Below, piece after piece: positions 1 through 8,401 of a stretch of DNA of 10,276 nucleotides (position 1 is its first letter; each line of letters begins with the position of its first letter). The translations under genes were made by a program, and so were the position numbers. A model generated the notes under the pieces. That model searched no databases and was not told the DNA's origin. It saw nothing but the letters and a program-made list of their open reading frames with translations. The DNA comes from Gemmatimonadaceae bacterium (GTDB lineage Bacteria; Gemmatimonadota; Gemmatimonadetes; Gemmatimonadales; Gemmatimonadaceae). The stretch spans positions 1 through 10,276 of the forward strand of contig JANXUN010000165.1 in NCBI GenBank assembly GCA_025356185.1, read 5' to 3'.

Positions 1-47
1 TTTCATCGAAATAATAGGCGCCGACCAGCCAGCGCAACAGCCGACAT

Positions 48-1553
48 TTGTACATGGCGTATGGCGAGCGGGGTCGCTGGACCGACATGCTCGAAATCGC
101 CAACAAGCGCGCACGCAAATACCCGCTCGACTTTCAATCTCGGCTTGCACAGGGACTGGCGTACCATCGCCTGGGCAACGAGCACATGGCGCAGATCGCC
201 TTCGATAGTGCGCTGGCGATGATGGACGAAAAAGAAGAAGCGCGCATGACGCAGTTCTCGCGCATCCTTCGGCCACGACCTTCCGACCAATCGAAGGGGA
301 GCATTGGCGACACCATTGCGTTCAAGAAACTACCGCTGGCACAGCAACGCAATTTCGAAGCCATGTACTGGTTGATGAGTGATCCGCTCGCACTCACGGC
401 CGAAAATGAATATCGACTAGAGTTTTTGTCGCGCGTCGTCTGGTCCGAATTTCGATGGACAAACGAAGACCTCAACCTGCACGGCGCCGATACGGATCGC
501 GGCGATGTCTTCGTGCGCTACGGACCACCTGACCTCGAAATGACGGTTCAAGGCAATTCCGATCCGAACGCAAACGTTGGCGAAGCGGGCACCACGCTCG
601 TTTGGAATTACCGTAACGGACTGACCTTCCTGTTTGATATGAAGCCGGGCTACGGCACAGCAGCGGTGGCGTGGTCGGACAAGGATTATCTCGACCAGAT
701 CAAGCGTGCACTCCCGGTGGCGTTCGACAACGTCCCTGCCGCACGCATGATCGATACGATCCCCATTCGCGTCGCACGATTCCGTGCCGGCAACGATTCC
801 ACCGATGCTGTGGTCGCTGCGCGAATACCAATTGATTCGCTCGTGCGCGGGCTCGACCTGACTTCGGCACCGATCGATATCGACTTCCGCATGTTTGACC
901 AGTATGTGCGCGTCAAAGGCGTGGAGTCTGTGCAACAACGGGTGCGCCCTGATTCGACGACTGAACCGCTGTCGCGCATCTGGAACCGGCGAATGGGACC
1001 AGGTATCAACGTGATTCGTATCGAAGCGATGCAAGTCGACAGTCGACGCGCCGCTCGCGCCATGTCGCGTGTTGATCCGGTCATCACAGCGGGCTTTGGC
1101 ATGAGCGACATTTTGCTCGGCACCAAACCCACACTGAAGTCCGGCGCAGCACCTCGGCGGTGGACGGATATCGCGATTGAGCCCAACATCGGTATGTTCG
1201 CACGCGGCAGTTCGATCGGCCTGCTGTGGGAGATGTACGATCTCACCGCAAAAGATGGCGCGGCTAAATATCGTGTCTCCATCGAAGTAGAACGCGTCGA
1301 TCGAACTATCGTGGGCAACTTCGCCGCACGCGTCGTCGACGGGCTTGGTCGCGCGATCGGTCGTGAACAACGGTCACGCGACAAACTCACGATTTCGTTT
1401 GATCGCAGCGCCGCGAGCGCAGACGCACTCGTCGAGTTTATGTCGCTCGACTTGTCGGAGTCGGCGGCGGGTGCATATCGCTTGCGCGTTGAAATCACCG
1501 ATCAAGCGACCAATCGCAAAACGTCACGACAGACAGTATTCACAATCAAGTAG
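48..1553 (+). CDS. GWxTD domain-containing protein with N-terminal TPR, 5' end probably incomplete
   Basis: About 501 residues from TTG 48 (ATG at 54 is an alternative). Residues 1-26 match the second part of a TPR unit (G9, W11, L15, P26), and residues 27-60 look like a further TPR (A34, G36, Y39, G43, A48, F52, A55). The GWxTD core follows: GADTDRG at 146-152 and VRYGPPD at 156-162, then a stretch with LVWNY and FLFDMKPG. The C-terminal part (about 385-501) is beta-rich, ending in a strand pattern like YRLRVEITD. GWxTD proteins occur mainly in Bacteroidota, Gemmatimonadota and Acidobacteriota; they are usually exported and have no established biochemical role. No signal peptide is visible. 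TAA and TAG at 12-17 close the frame just upstream, and no Shine-Dalgarno precedes 48 or 54, so the true N-terminus may be lost through a frameshift or assembly fault. Family call is firm; the start is not. Confidence 0.8.
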   Translation: MYMAYGERGRWTDMLEIANKRARKYPLDFQSRLAQGLAYHRLGNEHMAQIAFDSALAMMDEKEEARMTQFSRILRPRPSDQSKGSIGDTIAFKKLPLAQQRNFEAMYWLMSDPLALTAENEYRLEFLSRVVWSEFRWTNEDLNLHGADTDRGDVFVRYGPPDLEMTVQGNSDPNANVGEAGTTLVWNYRNGLTFLFDMKPGYGTAAVAWSDKDYLDQIKRALPVAFDNVPAARMIDTIPIRVARFRAGNDSTDAVVAARIPIDSLVRGLDLTSAPIDIDFRMFDQYVRVKGVESVQQRVRPDSTTEPLSRIWNRRMGPGINVIRIEAMQVDSRRAARAMSRVDPVITAGFGMSDILLGTKPTLKSGAAPRRWTDIAIEPNIGMFARGSSIGLLWEMYDLTAKDGAAKYRVSIEVERVDRTIVGNFAARVVDGLGRAIGREQRSRDKLTISFDRSAASADALVEFMSLDLSESAAGAYRLRVEITDQATNRKTSRQTVFTIK

Positions 1554-1554
1554 G

Positions 1555-1581
1555 CCGGTCGAAGCCGTTGCGCTCGACCGG
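1555..1581 (+). terminator. Inverted repeat, possible weak terminator after the GWxTD gene
   Basis: CCGGTCGA (1555-1562) pairs perfectly with TCGACCGG (1574-1581) around an 11-nt loop. Two more pairs (G1564-C1573, C1565-G1572) are possible with A1563 bulged. The repeat begins 2 nt after the stop codon of the GWxTD gene and is followed only by a broken T-rich stretch (TTGTCTTT, 1590-1597), so it is not a classic intrinsic terminator. Its position between the GWxTD gene and the queA-led gene series makes it the best candidate for a transcription boundary here. It could equally be an mRNA-stabilising hairpin or a palindromic protein-binding site. Confidence 0.4.
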
Positions 1582-1658
1582 TCGATAGGTTGTCTTTCGC
1601 ATCGATGGACGTTCCCCACCACGACCCAACGGACGCGACCGCAGCCTCACGCGGTCGC

Positions 1659-2681
1659 ATGACGTCCGACTACGATTATCCGCTTCCCGATGAGCGCATC
1701 GCGCAGCGTCCCGTCGAGCCGCGTGACCGCAGTCGTTTGCTGGTGGTCGATCGTGCGACCGGAACGCTTTCACATCGCACGTTTCGCGACATCGCCGAGC
1801 TGATTCCGTCCGGCGACGCACTCGTATTGAACACGACGCGCGTGTTTCGCGCCCGCTTGCTGGGCACGCGCGAAAGTGGTGGGCCCGCGGAGATTTTGCT
1901 CCTTCGCCCCGTCGATGCACAACACTACGAGGCGATGATTCATCCGGGTGGAAAGTTGCGTCCGGGACGCATCGTGACAATTGCTCCGGATTTTCGTGTG
2001 GAGATCGTCGAGAGTACGCCGCGACACACGCGCATCGTGCGATTGCATGCAACTGGCGATGTGAGCGCGGCGATCGAAAAATACGGACACATTCCGCTGC
2101 CACCATACATCGATCGCCCAGACGATGTCGGTGACGCGTCGCGCTATCAAACCGTGTATGCTGCACAGTCGGGCTCCGTCGCGGCACCAACAGCGGGATT
2201 ACACTTCACGCCGCAACTACTCAGCGCGCTCGATGCGCGCGGCGTCGAACGTATTGACGTGCTGCTGCACGTTGGTGCGGGAACGTTCCGCCCGGTGCAA
2301 GATGACGATCCGTCGCTCCACGTGATGCACGAAGAATGGTGCGAGGTGAGCGAGTCGGCGGCATCGGCGATGAATGCCGTGCGCGCACGCGGGAGCGCGC
2401 TGTGGGCCGTCGGAACCACGAGCGTTCGCACGCTCGAAACCGCTACCGATAGCGCACGCGTCGTGCACGCGACACAGCGCGATACCAATATTTTCTTGCG
2501 ACCGCCCTATGTGTTTCGCGGCGTCGATCATCTCATTACCAACTTCCATCTGCCCAAATCCACGCTCATCATGCTCGTCGCTGCGTTTGCCGGATACGAC
2601 TTGACGATGCACGCGTACGAAACCGCCGTGAGGGAGCACTACCGCTTCTATAGTTACGGCGACGCAATGGTTGTGCTGTAA
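1659..2681 (+). CDS. queA: S-adenosylmethionine:tRNA ribosyltransferase-isomerase QueA
   Basis: QueA transfers and isomerises the ribose of SAM onto preQ1-modified tRNA, giving epoxyqueuosine at wobble position 34 of GUN-anticodon tRNAs. From ATG 1659 the protein has 340 residues, close to B. subtilis QueA, and opens with the family-like SDYDYPLPDERIAQ. Visible signatures are NTTRVFRARLLG (58-69), YGHIPLPPYIDR, YQTVY followed by GSVAAPTAGLHFT (172-184), HVGAGTFRPV, VGTTSVRTLE, NFHLPKSTLIML and the C-terminal YRFYSYGDAMVVL (328-340). The frame stays open upstream to ATG 1605 and TTG 1590, but those 18-23 extra residues are low-complexity and not family-like, so 1659 is preferred. No clear Shine-Dalgarno precedes any of these starts. 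tgt follows after 12 nt, so two enzymes of the queuosine pathway are adjacent. Confidence 0.95.
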   Translation: MTSDYDYPLPDERIAQRPVEPRDRSRLLVVDRATGTLSHRTFRDIAELIPSGDALVLNTTRVFRARLLGTRESGGPAEILLLRPVDAQHYEAMIHPGGKLRPGRIVTIAPDFRVEIVESTPRHTRIVRLHATGDVSAAIEKYGHIPLPPYIDRPDDVGDASRYQTVYAAQSGSVAAPTAGLHFTPQLLSALDARGVERIDVLLHVGAGTFRPVQDDDPSLHVMHEEWCEVSESAASAMNAVRARGSALWAVGTTSVRTLETATDSARVVHATQRDTNIFLRPPYVFRGVDHLITNFHLPKSTLIMLVAAFAGYDLTMHAYETAVREHYRFYSYGDAMVVL

Positions 2682-4213
<1,532 letters not shown>

Positions 4214-4220
4214 GCGTCGC

Positions 4221-4757
4221 GTGTCGTTGCTTGATATTCATGTGTTGGGGTCGCCGATACTGCGTCAAGAGACCGAGCGCGTCGATTCCATCACGCCAGA
4301 GCTGCGCCGGTTAGTCGACGACATGTTTGACACGATGCACGCGGCCAAGGGTGTTGGATTGGCCGCGCCCCAAGTGGGACGTCGTGAACGACTCGCGGTC
4401 GTTGAAGTGGACGATGTCAAACTCGTGGTGATCAACCCTGAGATCATTCTCAGCGAAGGCACCGTGAAAGGCGAAGAAGGGTGCCTGAGTATTCCTGAGA
4501 TCTACGCCGACGTGCAGCGCTTTGCGCAGGTCACGGTGCGCGCGCAGGACATCGATGGCGTGTGGTACGAGGTGAGTGGAAACGAACTGCTGGGCCGATG
4601 CTTGCAGCATGAGATAGATCATTTGCACGGCAGGTTGTTCACCGATCGACTTAGCCTGCTCAAGCGCCGCAAGGCAATGAAAGAGTGGGAAGACGAAAAG
4701 GACCACTATCCCAAGTTGCTGCGCGTGTTGCCCGTCGGAGATCTTCCTCCCGAGTGA
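4221..4757 (+). CDS. def: Peptide deformylase
   Basis: Def removes the N-formyl group from nascent polypeptides in the cytoplasm. All three deformylase motifs are present: GVGLAAPQ (44-51), EGCLS (86-90) and HEIDH (130-134). The metal ligands are C88, H130 and H134, and the catalytic acid is E131. Its 178 residues fit type 1 deformylases. The start is GTG 4221, giving MSLLDIHVLGSPILRQ, the expected N-terminal strand; no earlier start keeps a family-like sequence. Its last codon and stop overlap the GTG of fmt (GTGA at 4754-4757), so the enzyme that adds and the enzyme that removes the formyl group are likely made in a coupled way. I see nothing missing or altered in the active site. Confidence 0.97.
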   Translation: MSLLDIHVLGSPILRQETERVDSITPELRRLVDDMFDTMHAAKGVGLAAPQVGRRERLAVVEVDDVKLVVINPEIILSEGTVKGEEGCLSIPEIYADVQRFAQVTVRAQDIDGVWYEVSGNELLGRCLQHEIDHLHGRLFTDRLSLLKRRKAMKEWEDEKDHYPKLLRVLPVGDLPPE

Positions 4758-5725
4758 GAATTCTCTTCTGGGGAACGCCCGATTTTGCCGTCCCGCCGCT
4801 TCGCGCGCTGGTCGGTGAAGGGCATGACGTGGTTGGTGTTGTCACGCAGCCTGATAAACCGCGCGGACGCTCGCGATCGCAACTCGATCCGTCTCCCGTG
4901 AAGCGCGTGGCGATGGACGAAGGACTTCCTGTATTGCAGCCCGAGAAACCTCGCGGAGATGAGTTTCTCGACGCAATGCGCGCGCTGTCGCCGGACATTT
5001 CCGTCGTAGTTGCGTACGGCCGCATTCTGCCAAAATCCGTGATCGACGCGCCCACGCTCGGGACGATCAACATTCACGGCTCGCTGTTGCCAGCGTTTCG
5101 GGGCGCGGCGCCGATTCAAGCCGCCGTGCTTGCGGGACTCGACGAGACCGGTATTACCATCATGCAAATGGTTCCGGCGCTTGATGCCGGACCGATGTTG
5201 CATGTTTTGCGCACGCCGATTCTTGCGGACGAAACGTACGGTGAGCTGCATGATCGCATGTCCGAGCTGGGTGCGATGGGAATCGTGCAAGCGCTCGCAC
5301 TCATTGAGATGCAGGCCATGCACGCGGTGACGCAGGACGACGCGCTGGCGACCTACGCGCCCAAGATTGAGCGCGAGATGGGGCGCCTCGATTTCACAGT
5401 CGACGCACAGCTCGTCTCGCGGATCACGCGTGCGTTCGATCCGCGCCCTGGTGCGTTCGCGATACTCAACGGGGCCGAGGTCAAACTGTTTGGCGTGCAT
5501 CTGGTCGGCGACGGCTCAGACGCGGCACTCGACGAACCGTTTCGTGCATCTCCGGCGGGAACCGTACGTTCGATTGATACGCTGGGGCTGTGGGTGCGAT
5601 GCGGAATCGGCGCAGTCCGGTTTGACGCGGCGCAGCCCAGCGGTAAGCCCCGCCTGACTCCCGGCGATTGGGCCCGCGGTCGCGGTGTGCGCGTGGGCGA
5701 TCAATTCAGGACGACAACCTTGTAG
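4754..5725 (+). CDS. fmt: Methionyl-tRNA formyltransferase
   Basis: Fmt transfers a formyl group from 10-formyl-tetrahydrofolate to Met-tRNA(fMet) for initiation. From GTG 4754 the protein has 323 residues and begins MRILFWGTPDFAVPPL, the canonical Fmt N-terminus. The catalytic residues fall at the same numbers as in the E. coli enzyme: N106 and H108 in INIHGSLLPAFRGAAPIQ, and D144 in PALDAGPML. The C-terminal OB-like tRNA-binding domain covers about 205-323 (YAPKIERE followed by RAFDPRPGAF and a KPRLTPGDWARGRGVRVGD tail). The frame is open upstream to 4685, but those codons lie inside def and are not family-like. GGAG at 4737-4740 sits 13 nt from the start, rather far, so coupling to def termination is the more likely route of initiation. 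Confidence 0.97.
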   Translation: MRILFWGTPDFAVPPLRALVGEGHDVVGVVTQPDKPRGRSRSQLDPSPVKRVAMDEGLPVLQPEKPRGDEFLDAMRALSPDISVVVAYGRILPKSVIDAPTLGTINIHGSLLPAFRGAAPIQAAVLAGLDETGITIMQMVPALDAGPMLHVLRTPILADETYGELHDRMSELGAMGIVQALALIEMQAMHAVTQDDALATYAPKIEREMGRLDFTVDAQLVSRITRAFDPRPGAFAILNGAEVKLFGVHLVGDGSDAALDEPFRASPAGTVRSIDTLGLWVRCGIGAVRFDAAQPSGKPRLTPGDWARGRGVRVGDQFRTTTL

Positions 5726-5778
5726 CTGGGCGGAGTCTGCCCGGACTAACCTCGCCCGGCATCGACTATCTTTCCGCC

Positions 5779-7158
5779 ATGTCTCCCGTCGATGGATCCG
5801 AGCGCAAAGCGCGCCCGAAATTGAGCGGCGCGTCTACCGCGACTCACGTTGGTGGCGTCACCGACGCCCGCGTGGCGGCAGCGCTTATTCTCGCGGATCT
5901 GCGGCAAGGCGATCTCCTCGACGGCGCCTTTGAACGTCGCACGCACCAACTCGACGCGCGTGATCGGCGATGGCTGCATGAGATGTTGTGGGGAATGCTG
6001 CGCCGACGCGGGTGGATCGACTCCGTGCTCGCGCCACGCGTGAAAGGCGGTTTGGCGAAACTCGACGTCGATGTTGTCGACTTGCTTCGCGTCGGCACGT
6101 ATCAATTGCTGTTCATGGGCAGCGTTCCCGCGTACGCGGCGATCGCGCAAACGGTCGAACTGTGCAAGCGACGCAGCGGCATCGGTGCGAGCAAACTCAT
6201 GAACGCGGTGTTGCGACGCGTTGATCGCGAACGCGACGCGCTCGCACCCGTTGTACCGGCCGATGCGATCGACGCGCTCGCGCAGCGCTTTTCACATCCG
6301 ACGTGGGTGGTGTCGCGATGGGTCGAGCGCTGGGGCGTTGAGGCGACCGAACGATTGCTCACAGCGAATAACGAGGAAGCGCCGATCACGGTGCGTCCGT
6401 ATGGTGTCGTACGCGAGCAATTGGACGCGATGTTGGAAGGCGCTGGCGTCGAAACGCACGACGTCCCGCTCGTTCCTGATTCCATTCGACTTGGCCCCGG
6501 AGTCGCGCTCACCGAACTCGGCGCGTTTCAACAAGGACTGCTATTCGTGCAAGATCCCGCGGCAACGTTGGTCACGCAGTACGCCGACATCCCGCAGGGC
6601 GCAGTGGTTGCGGACTTGTGCGCCGCGCCCGGCGGTAAGGCGCTCGAACTGTCGCGTCGTGCATCGCTGGTGTTGGCGTCCGATCGCAGCATGACGCGCA
6701 CCGATCGCATGCTGACGGGATTTGGTCGTCTCGACGCAACAAATCTTGTGAGCTATGTCGCCGATGCGAGCACTCCCGCAATTGCACCGGTCGATGTCGT
6801 ACTCATTGATGTCCCCTGCACCGGCACCGGCACATTTCGCCGTCATCCTGACGCGCGTTGGCGTTTGCGCGTATCGGATTTTGCGGTGATGGCTGCGGCG
6901 CAGCGCGCGATTCTTCGCGCGGCGGCCGCGATCGTGAAACCCGGGGGATTGTTGATCTATAGCACCTGCTCGTTGGAGTTGGAAGAAAACGATGATCCCG
7001 TGAATGCGTTTTTGCGTACGCATCCGGAGTTCACGCTTGAGGCGCCGAGTGACGGCGCGGTGCCAGCCACGGTGTTGGATGGCGGCATGTTGCGCGTGTT
7101 GCCGCAGGCGCATGGCCACGACGGCGCATTTGCCGCGCGATTGCGGAGAGCAGCATAG
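5779..7158 (+). CDS. rsmB: 16S rRNA (cytosine(967)-C(5))-methyltransferase RsmB
   Basis: RsmB (Sun/Fmu) methylates C967 of 16S rRNA using SAM. From ATG 5779 the product has 459 residues. The N-terminal NusB-like RNA-binding domain covers about 28-165 (ARVAAALILADLRQGDLLDGAF, then LLRVGTYQLLFM). The Rossmann methyltransferase domain has the SAM motif ADLCAAPGGKALEL starting at A278, motif IV DVPCTGTG with C347, and motif VI STCSLELEEN with C397. The two cysteines are 50 residues apart, as C325 and C375 are in E. coli RsmB; C397 would be the nucleophile and C347 the release cysteine. The frame is open upstream to 5668, inside fmt, but 5779 leaves only a modest polar N-terminal extension of about 25 residues. 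A 53-nt gap separates it from fmt, the widest spacing after queA. Its stop overlaps the next start (TAGTG). Confidence 0.95.
   Translation: MSPVDGSERKARPKLSGASTATHVGGVTDARVAAALILADLRQGDLLDGAFERRTHQLDARDRRWLHEMLWGMLRRRGWIDSVLAPRVKGGLAKLDVDVVDLLRVGTYQLLFMGSVPAYAAIAQTVELCKRRSGIGASKLMNAVLRRVDRERDALAPVVPADAIDALAQRFSHPTWVVSRWVERWGVEATERLLTANNEEAPITVRPYGVVREQLDAMLEGAGVETHDVPLVPDSIRLGPGVALTELGAFQQGLLFVQDPAATLVTQYADIPQGAVVADLCAAPGGKALELSRRASLVLASDRSMTRTDRMLTGFGRLDATNLVSYVADASTPAIAPVDVVLIDVPCTGTGTFRRHPDARWRLRVSDFAVMAAAQRAILRAAAAIVKPGGLLIYSTCSLELEENDDPVNAFLRTHPEFTLEAPSDGAVPATVLDGGMLRVLPQAHGHDGAFAARLRRAA
7143..7150 (+). promoter_or_regulatory. Shine-Dalgarno for the PASTA gene
   Basis: GCGGAGAG contains GGAG at 7145-7148, 9 nt before GTG 7158. 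It lies within the last codons of rsmB. It is one of only two convincing Shine-Dalgarno sequences in the window, and it supports GTG 7158 as the true start of the PASTA protein. Confidence 0.5.
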
Positions 7159-7730
7159 TGACTGCACCGCAACCTCGCGCGAAGTCGCCGTCGAAAAAGC
7201 AAACGTCGGCGACTGCACGAACCTGGGCAATGCGTGCAATGATCGCGCTGGTGTTAGGACTCGGTATCGGTGGTGCGGTTGGTGTCGTCGGCGTCCGTCG
7301 AATGGATCCTGGACACCCCGGACAACCTGATTCGCTGCGAGCGATGCTGGACAGTGTGCGCGATCGTGCGGCAAGCGATCCGCTCACGCAACGACGCGCG
7401 GCCGACAGCAGTGACGCGGCGCAACGCGCTGGTCGCTACGCCGATAGCATGGCGTTGGCGAACGACTCCACGGCGCCCGCAGTACCCAACGTTGTTGGCA
7501 TGGAAGAAGGTGCTGCCCGCTTCACGATCGAACTGTTGGGGCTCGTCGTTGGCAGCGTGCAGTTCAAAGCATCCCCGCTGCCGGCAGGAACAGTCATGGC
7601 GTCAGTGCCGGTCGCGATGCGCAAAGTGCGATTGGGAACCGCTATCGATCTTGTCCTCAGCGATGGTCGTTCGCCGACTGACACCACCGACACCGCCGCG
7701 TTTTTGCACGCGCTACTTCGTTTACCATGA
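7158..7730 (+). CDS. Single-pass membrane protein with one C-terminal PASTA domain
   Basis: The 190-residue product has three parts. Residues 1-24 are a basic, Ser/Thr-rich cytoplasmic tail. Residues about 27-46 form a glycine-rich transmembrane helix (LVLGLGIGGAVGVVGV). A polar Asp/Arg/Ala/Ser linker (47-108) leads to one PASTA domain (109-170), recognisable from VPNVVGMEEGAARFTIELLGL, the central proline-rich turn SPLPAGTV, and the terminal LVLSDG strand. PASTA domains are the extracytoplasmic sensors of Ser/Thr kinases and of some penicillin-binding proteins, and can bind muropeptides or lipid II; here there is no kinase or transpeptidase domain. With the positive-inside rule the PASTA domain would be periplasmic. 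It starts 1 nt inside the rsmB stop and ends in a 4-nt overlap with rpe (ATGA), so it is embedded in the operon. Exact function unknown; domain call confident. Confidence 0.85.
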   Translation: MTAPQPRAKSPSKKQTSATARTWAMRAMIALVLGLGIGGAVGVVGVRRMDPGHPGQPDSLRAMLDSVRDRAASDPLTQRRAADSSDAAQRAGRYADSMALANDSTAPAVPNVVGMEEGAARFTIELLGLVVGSVQFKASPLPAGTVMASVPVAMRKVRLGTAIDLVLSDGRSPTDTTDTAAFLHALLRLP

Positions 7731-8392
7731 CCGTTCGCATTGCCCCTTCGCTGCTCGCATCCGACTTCACCAAACTGGGTTCCGAAATCGCCATGTGCGA
7801 TGCGGGCGGTGCGGACTGGATTCACGTCGACGTGATGGACGGACGTTTCGTGCCCGCCCTATCGTTTGGATCAAAAGTGATCGAAGCCGCGCGTCGCTGT
7901 TCGTCACGTGTGGTCGATGTGCATTTAATGGTTGTTGAGCCGGAACGATACTTTGATGACTTCGTGAAAGCGGGCGCCGATGTGCTCACGATTCACGTCG
8001 AAGCAGCGCCGCACCTTGATCGTCAATTGATGCGAATCAAAGAGTTAGGGTGCAAAGCTGGTGTCGCGCTCAATCCCGCAACGCCGCTCGCAGTCATCGA
8101 AGAGGTTGTGCATTTGTTGGACGTGCTGCTGATCATGTCGGTGAATCCCGGATTTGGCGGACAACAGTTCATCGAGTATTCGGTGGACAAAATCGAACGT
8201 GCGCGCTTCTTGCTGGATCAGGCCGGAAGCGACGCGGCGCTTGAAGTGGACGGCGGCATTTCGCGCGACACGATCGCGCGCTGCTGGCACGCGGGCGCCG
8301 ATACGTTCGTTGCGGGCAACGCCATTTTTTCAGCGGCGCAACCGCAAGCCGAAATCGGCGCGCTGCGCGCATTGTGCACCGAAGTCGCGTAG
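7727..8392 (+). CDS. rpe: Ribulose-phosphate 3-epimerase
   Basis: Rpe interconverts ribulose 5-phosphate and xylulose 5-phosphate in the pentose phosphate pathway (and the Calvin cycle where present). The 221-residue TIM-barrel protein begins RIAPSLLASDF. The metal-site residues are present: H33 and D35 in HVDVMDGRFVP, H66 in DVHLMVVEP, and D175 in EVDGGIS, where D35 and D175 are the expected acid/base pair. The phosphate-binding loops VNPGFGGQ and AGADTFVAGNAIF are intact. ATG 7727 overlaps the PASTA stop. The rsmB-to-rpe neighbourhood is common across several phyla, so its place in a translation cluster is not surprising. The downstream gene starts 9 nt after its stop. Confidence 0.97.
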   Translation: MTVRIAPSLLASDFTKLGSEIAMCDAGGADWIHVDVMDGRFVPALSFGSKVIEAARRCSSRVVDVHLMVVEPERYFDDFVKAGADVLTIHVEAAPHLDRQLMRIKELGCKAGVALNPATPLAVIEEVVHLLDVLLIMSVNPGFGGQQFIEYSVDKIERARFLLDQAGSDAALEVDGGISRDTIARCWHAGADTFVAGNAIFSAAQPQAEIGALRALCTEVA

Positions 8393-8398
8393 GGTGAG
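8391..8398 (+). promoter_or_regulatory. Shine-Dalgarno for the TlpA-like gene
   Basis: AGGGTGAG spans the end of the rpe stop codon and the short gap, with 3 nt between its last base and ATG 8402. It resembles the anti-Shine-Dalgarno complement (AGGAGGTGA) with one mismatch region, and supports 8402 as the start. This is the only junction from tgt to tsaD that has both a gap and a clear ribosome-binding site. Confidence 0.5.
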
Positions 8399-8401
8399 AC
8401 G

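Noticed and set aside
1..55. Short minus-strand frame from an ATG at 55 running off the left edge, with a TPR-like stretch WLVGAYYFDE
   Set aside because: Only 18 codons are visible and it would overlap the start of the + strand gene. It may be chance, though it could also mark an inverted assembly junction, which adds to the doubt about this end.
417..1498. Long antisense open frames (317 and 270 codons) opposite the GWxTD gene
   Set aside because: Composition is rich in Arg, His, Ser and Cys with no recognisable domain, and both lie wholly opposite a gene with a clear family match; they are side effects of GC-rich codon use.
4706..5500. 264-codon antisense open frame opposite fmt
   Set aside because: No domain-like sequence, Arg/His-rich, and the + strand carries an Fmt with every catalytic residue in place.
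5726..5778. Possible promoter in the fmt-rsmB gap (TATCTT at 5767-5772)
   Set aside because: No matching -35 element at a suitable distance; the -10-like hexamer alone is too weak to call.
6541..7374. 277-codon antisense open frame spanning the end of rsmB and the start of the PASTA gene
   Set aside because: It crosses two well-supported + strand genes and has no family-like motif.
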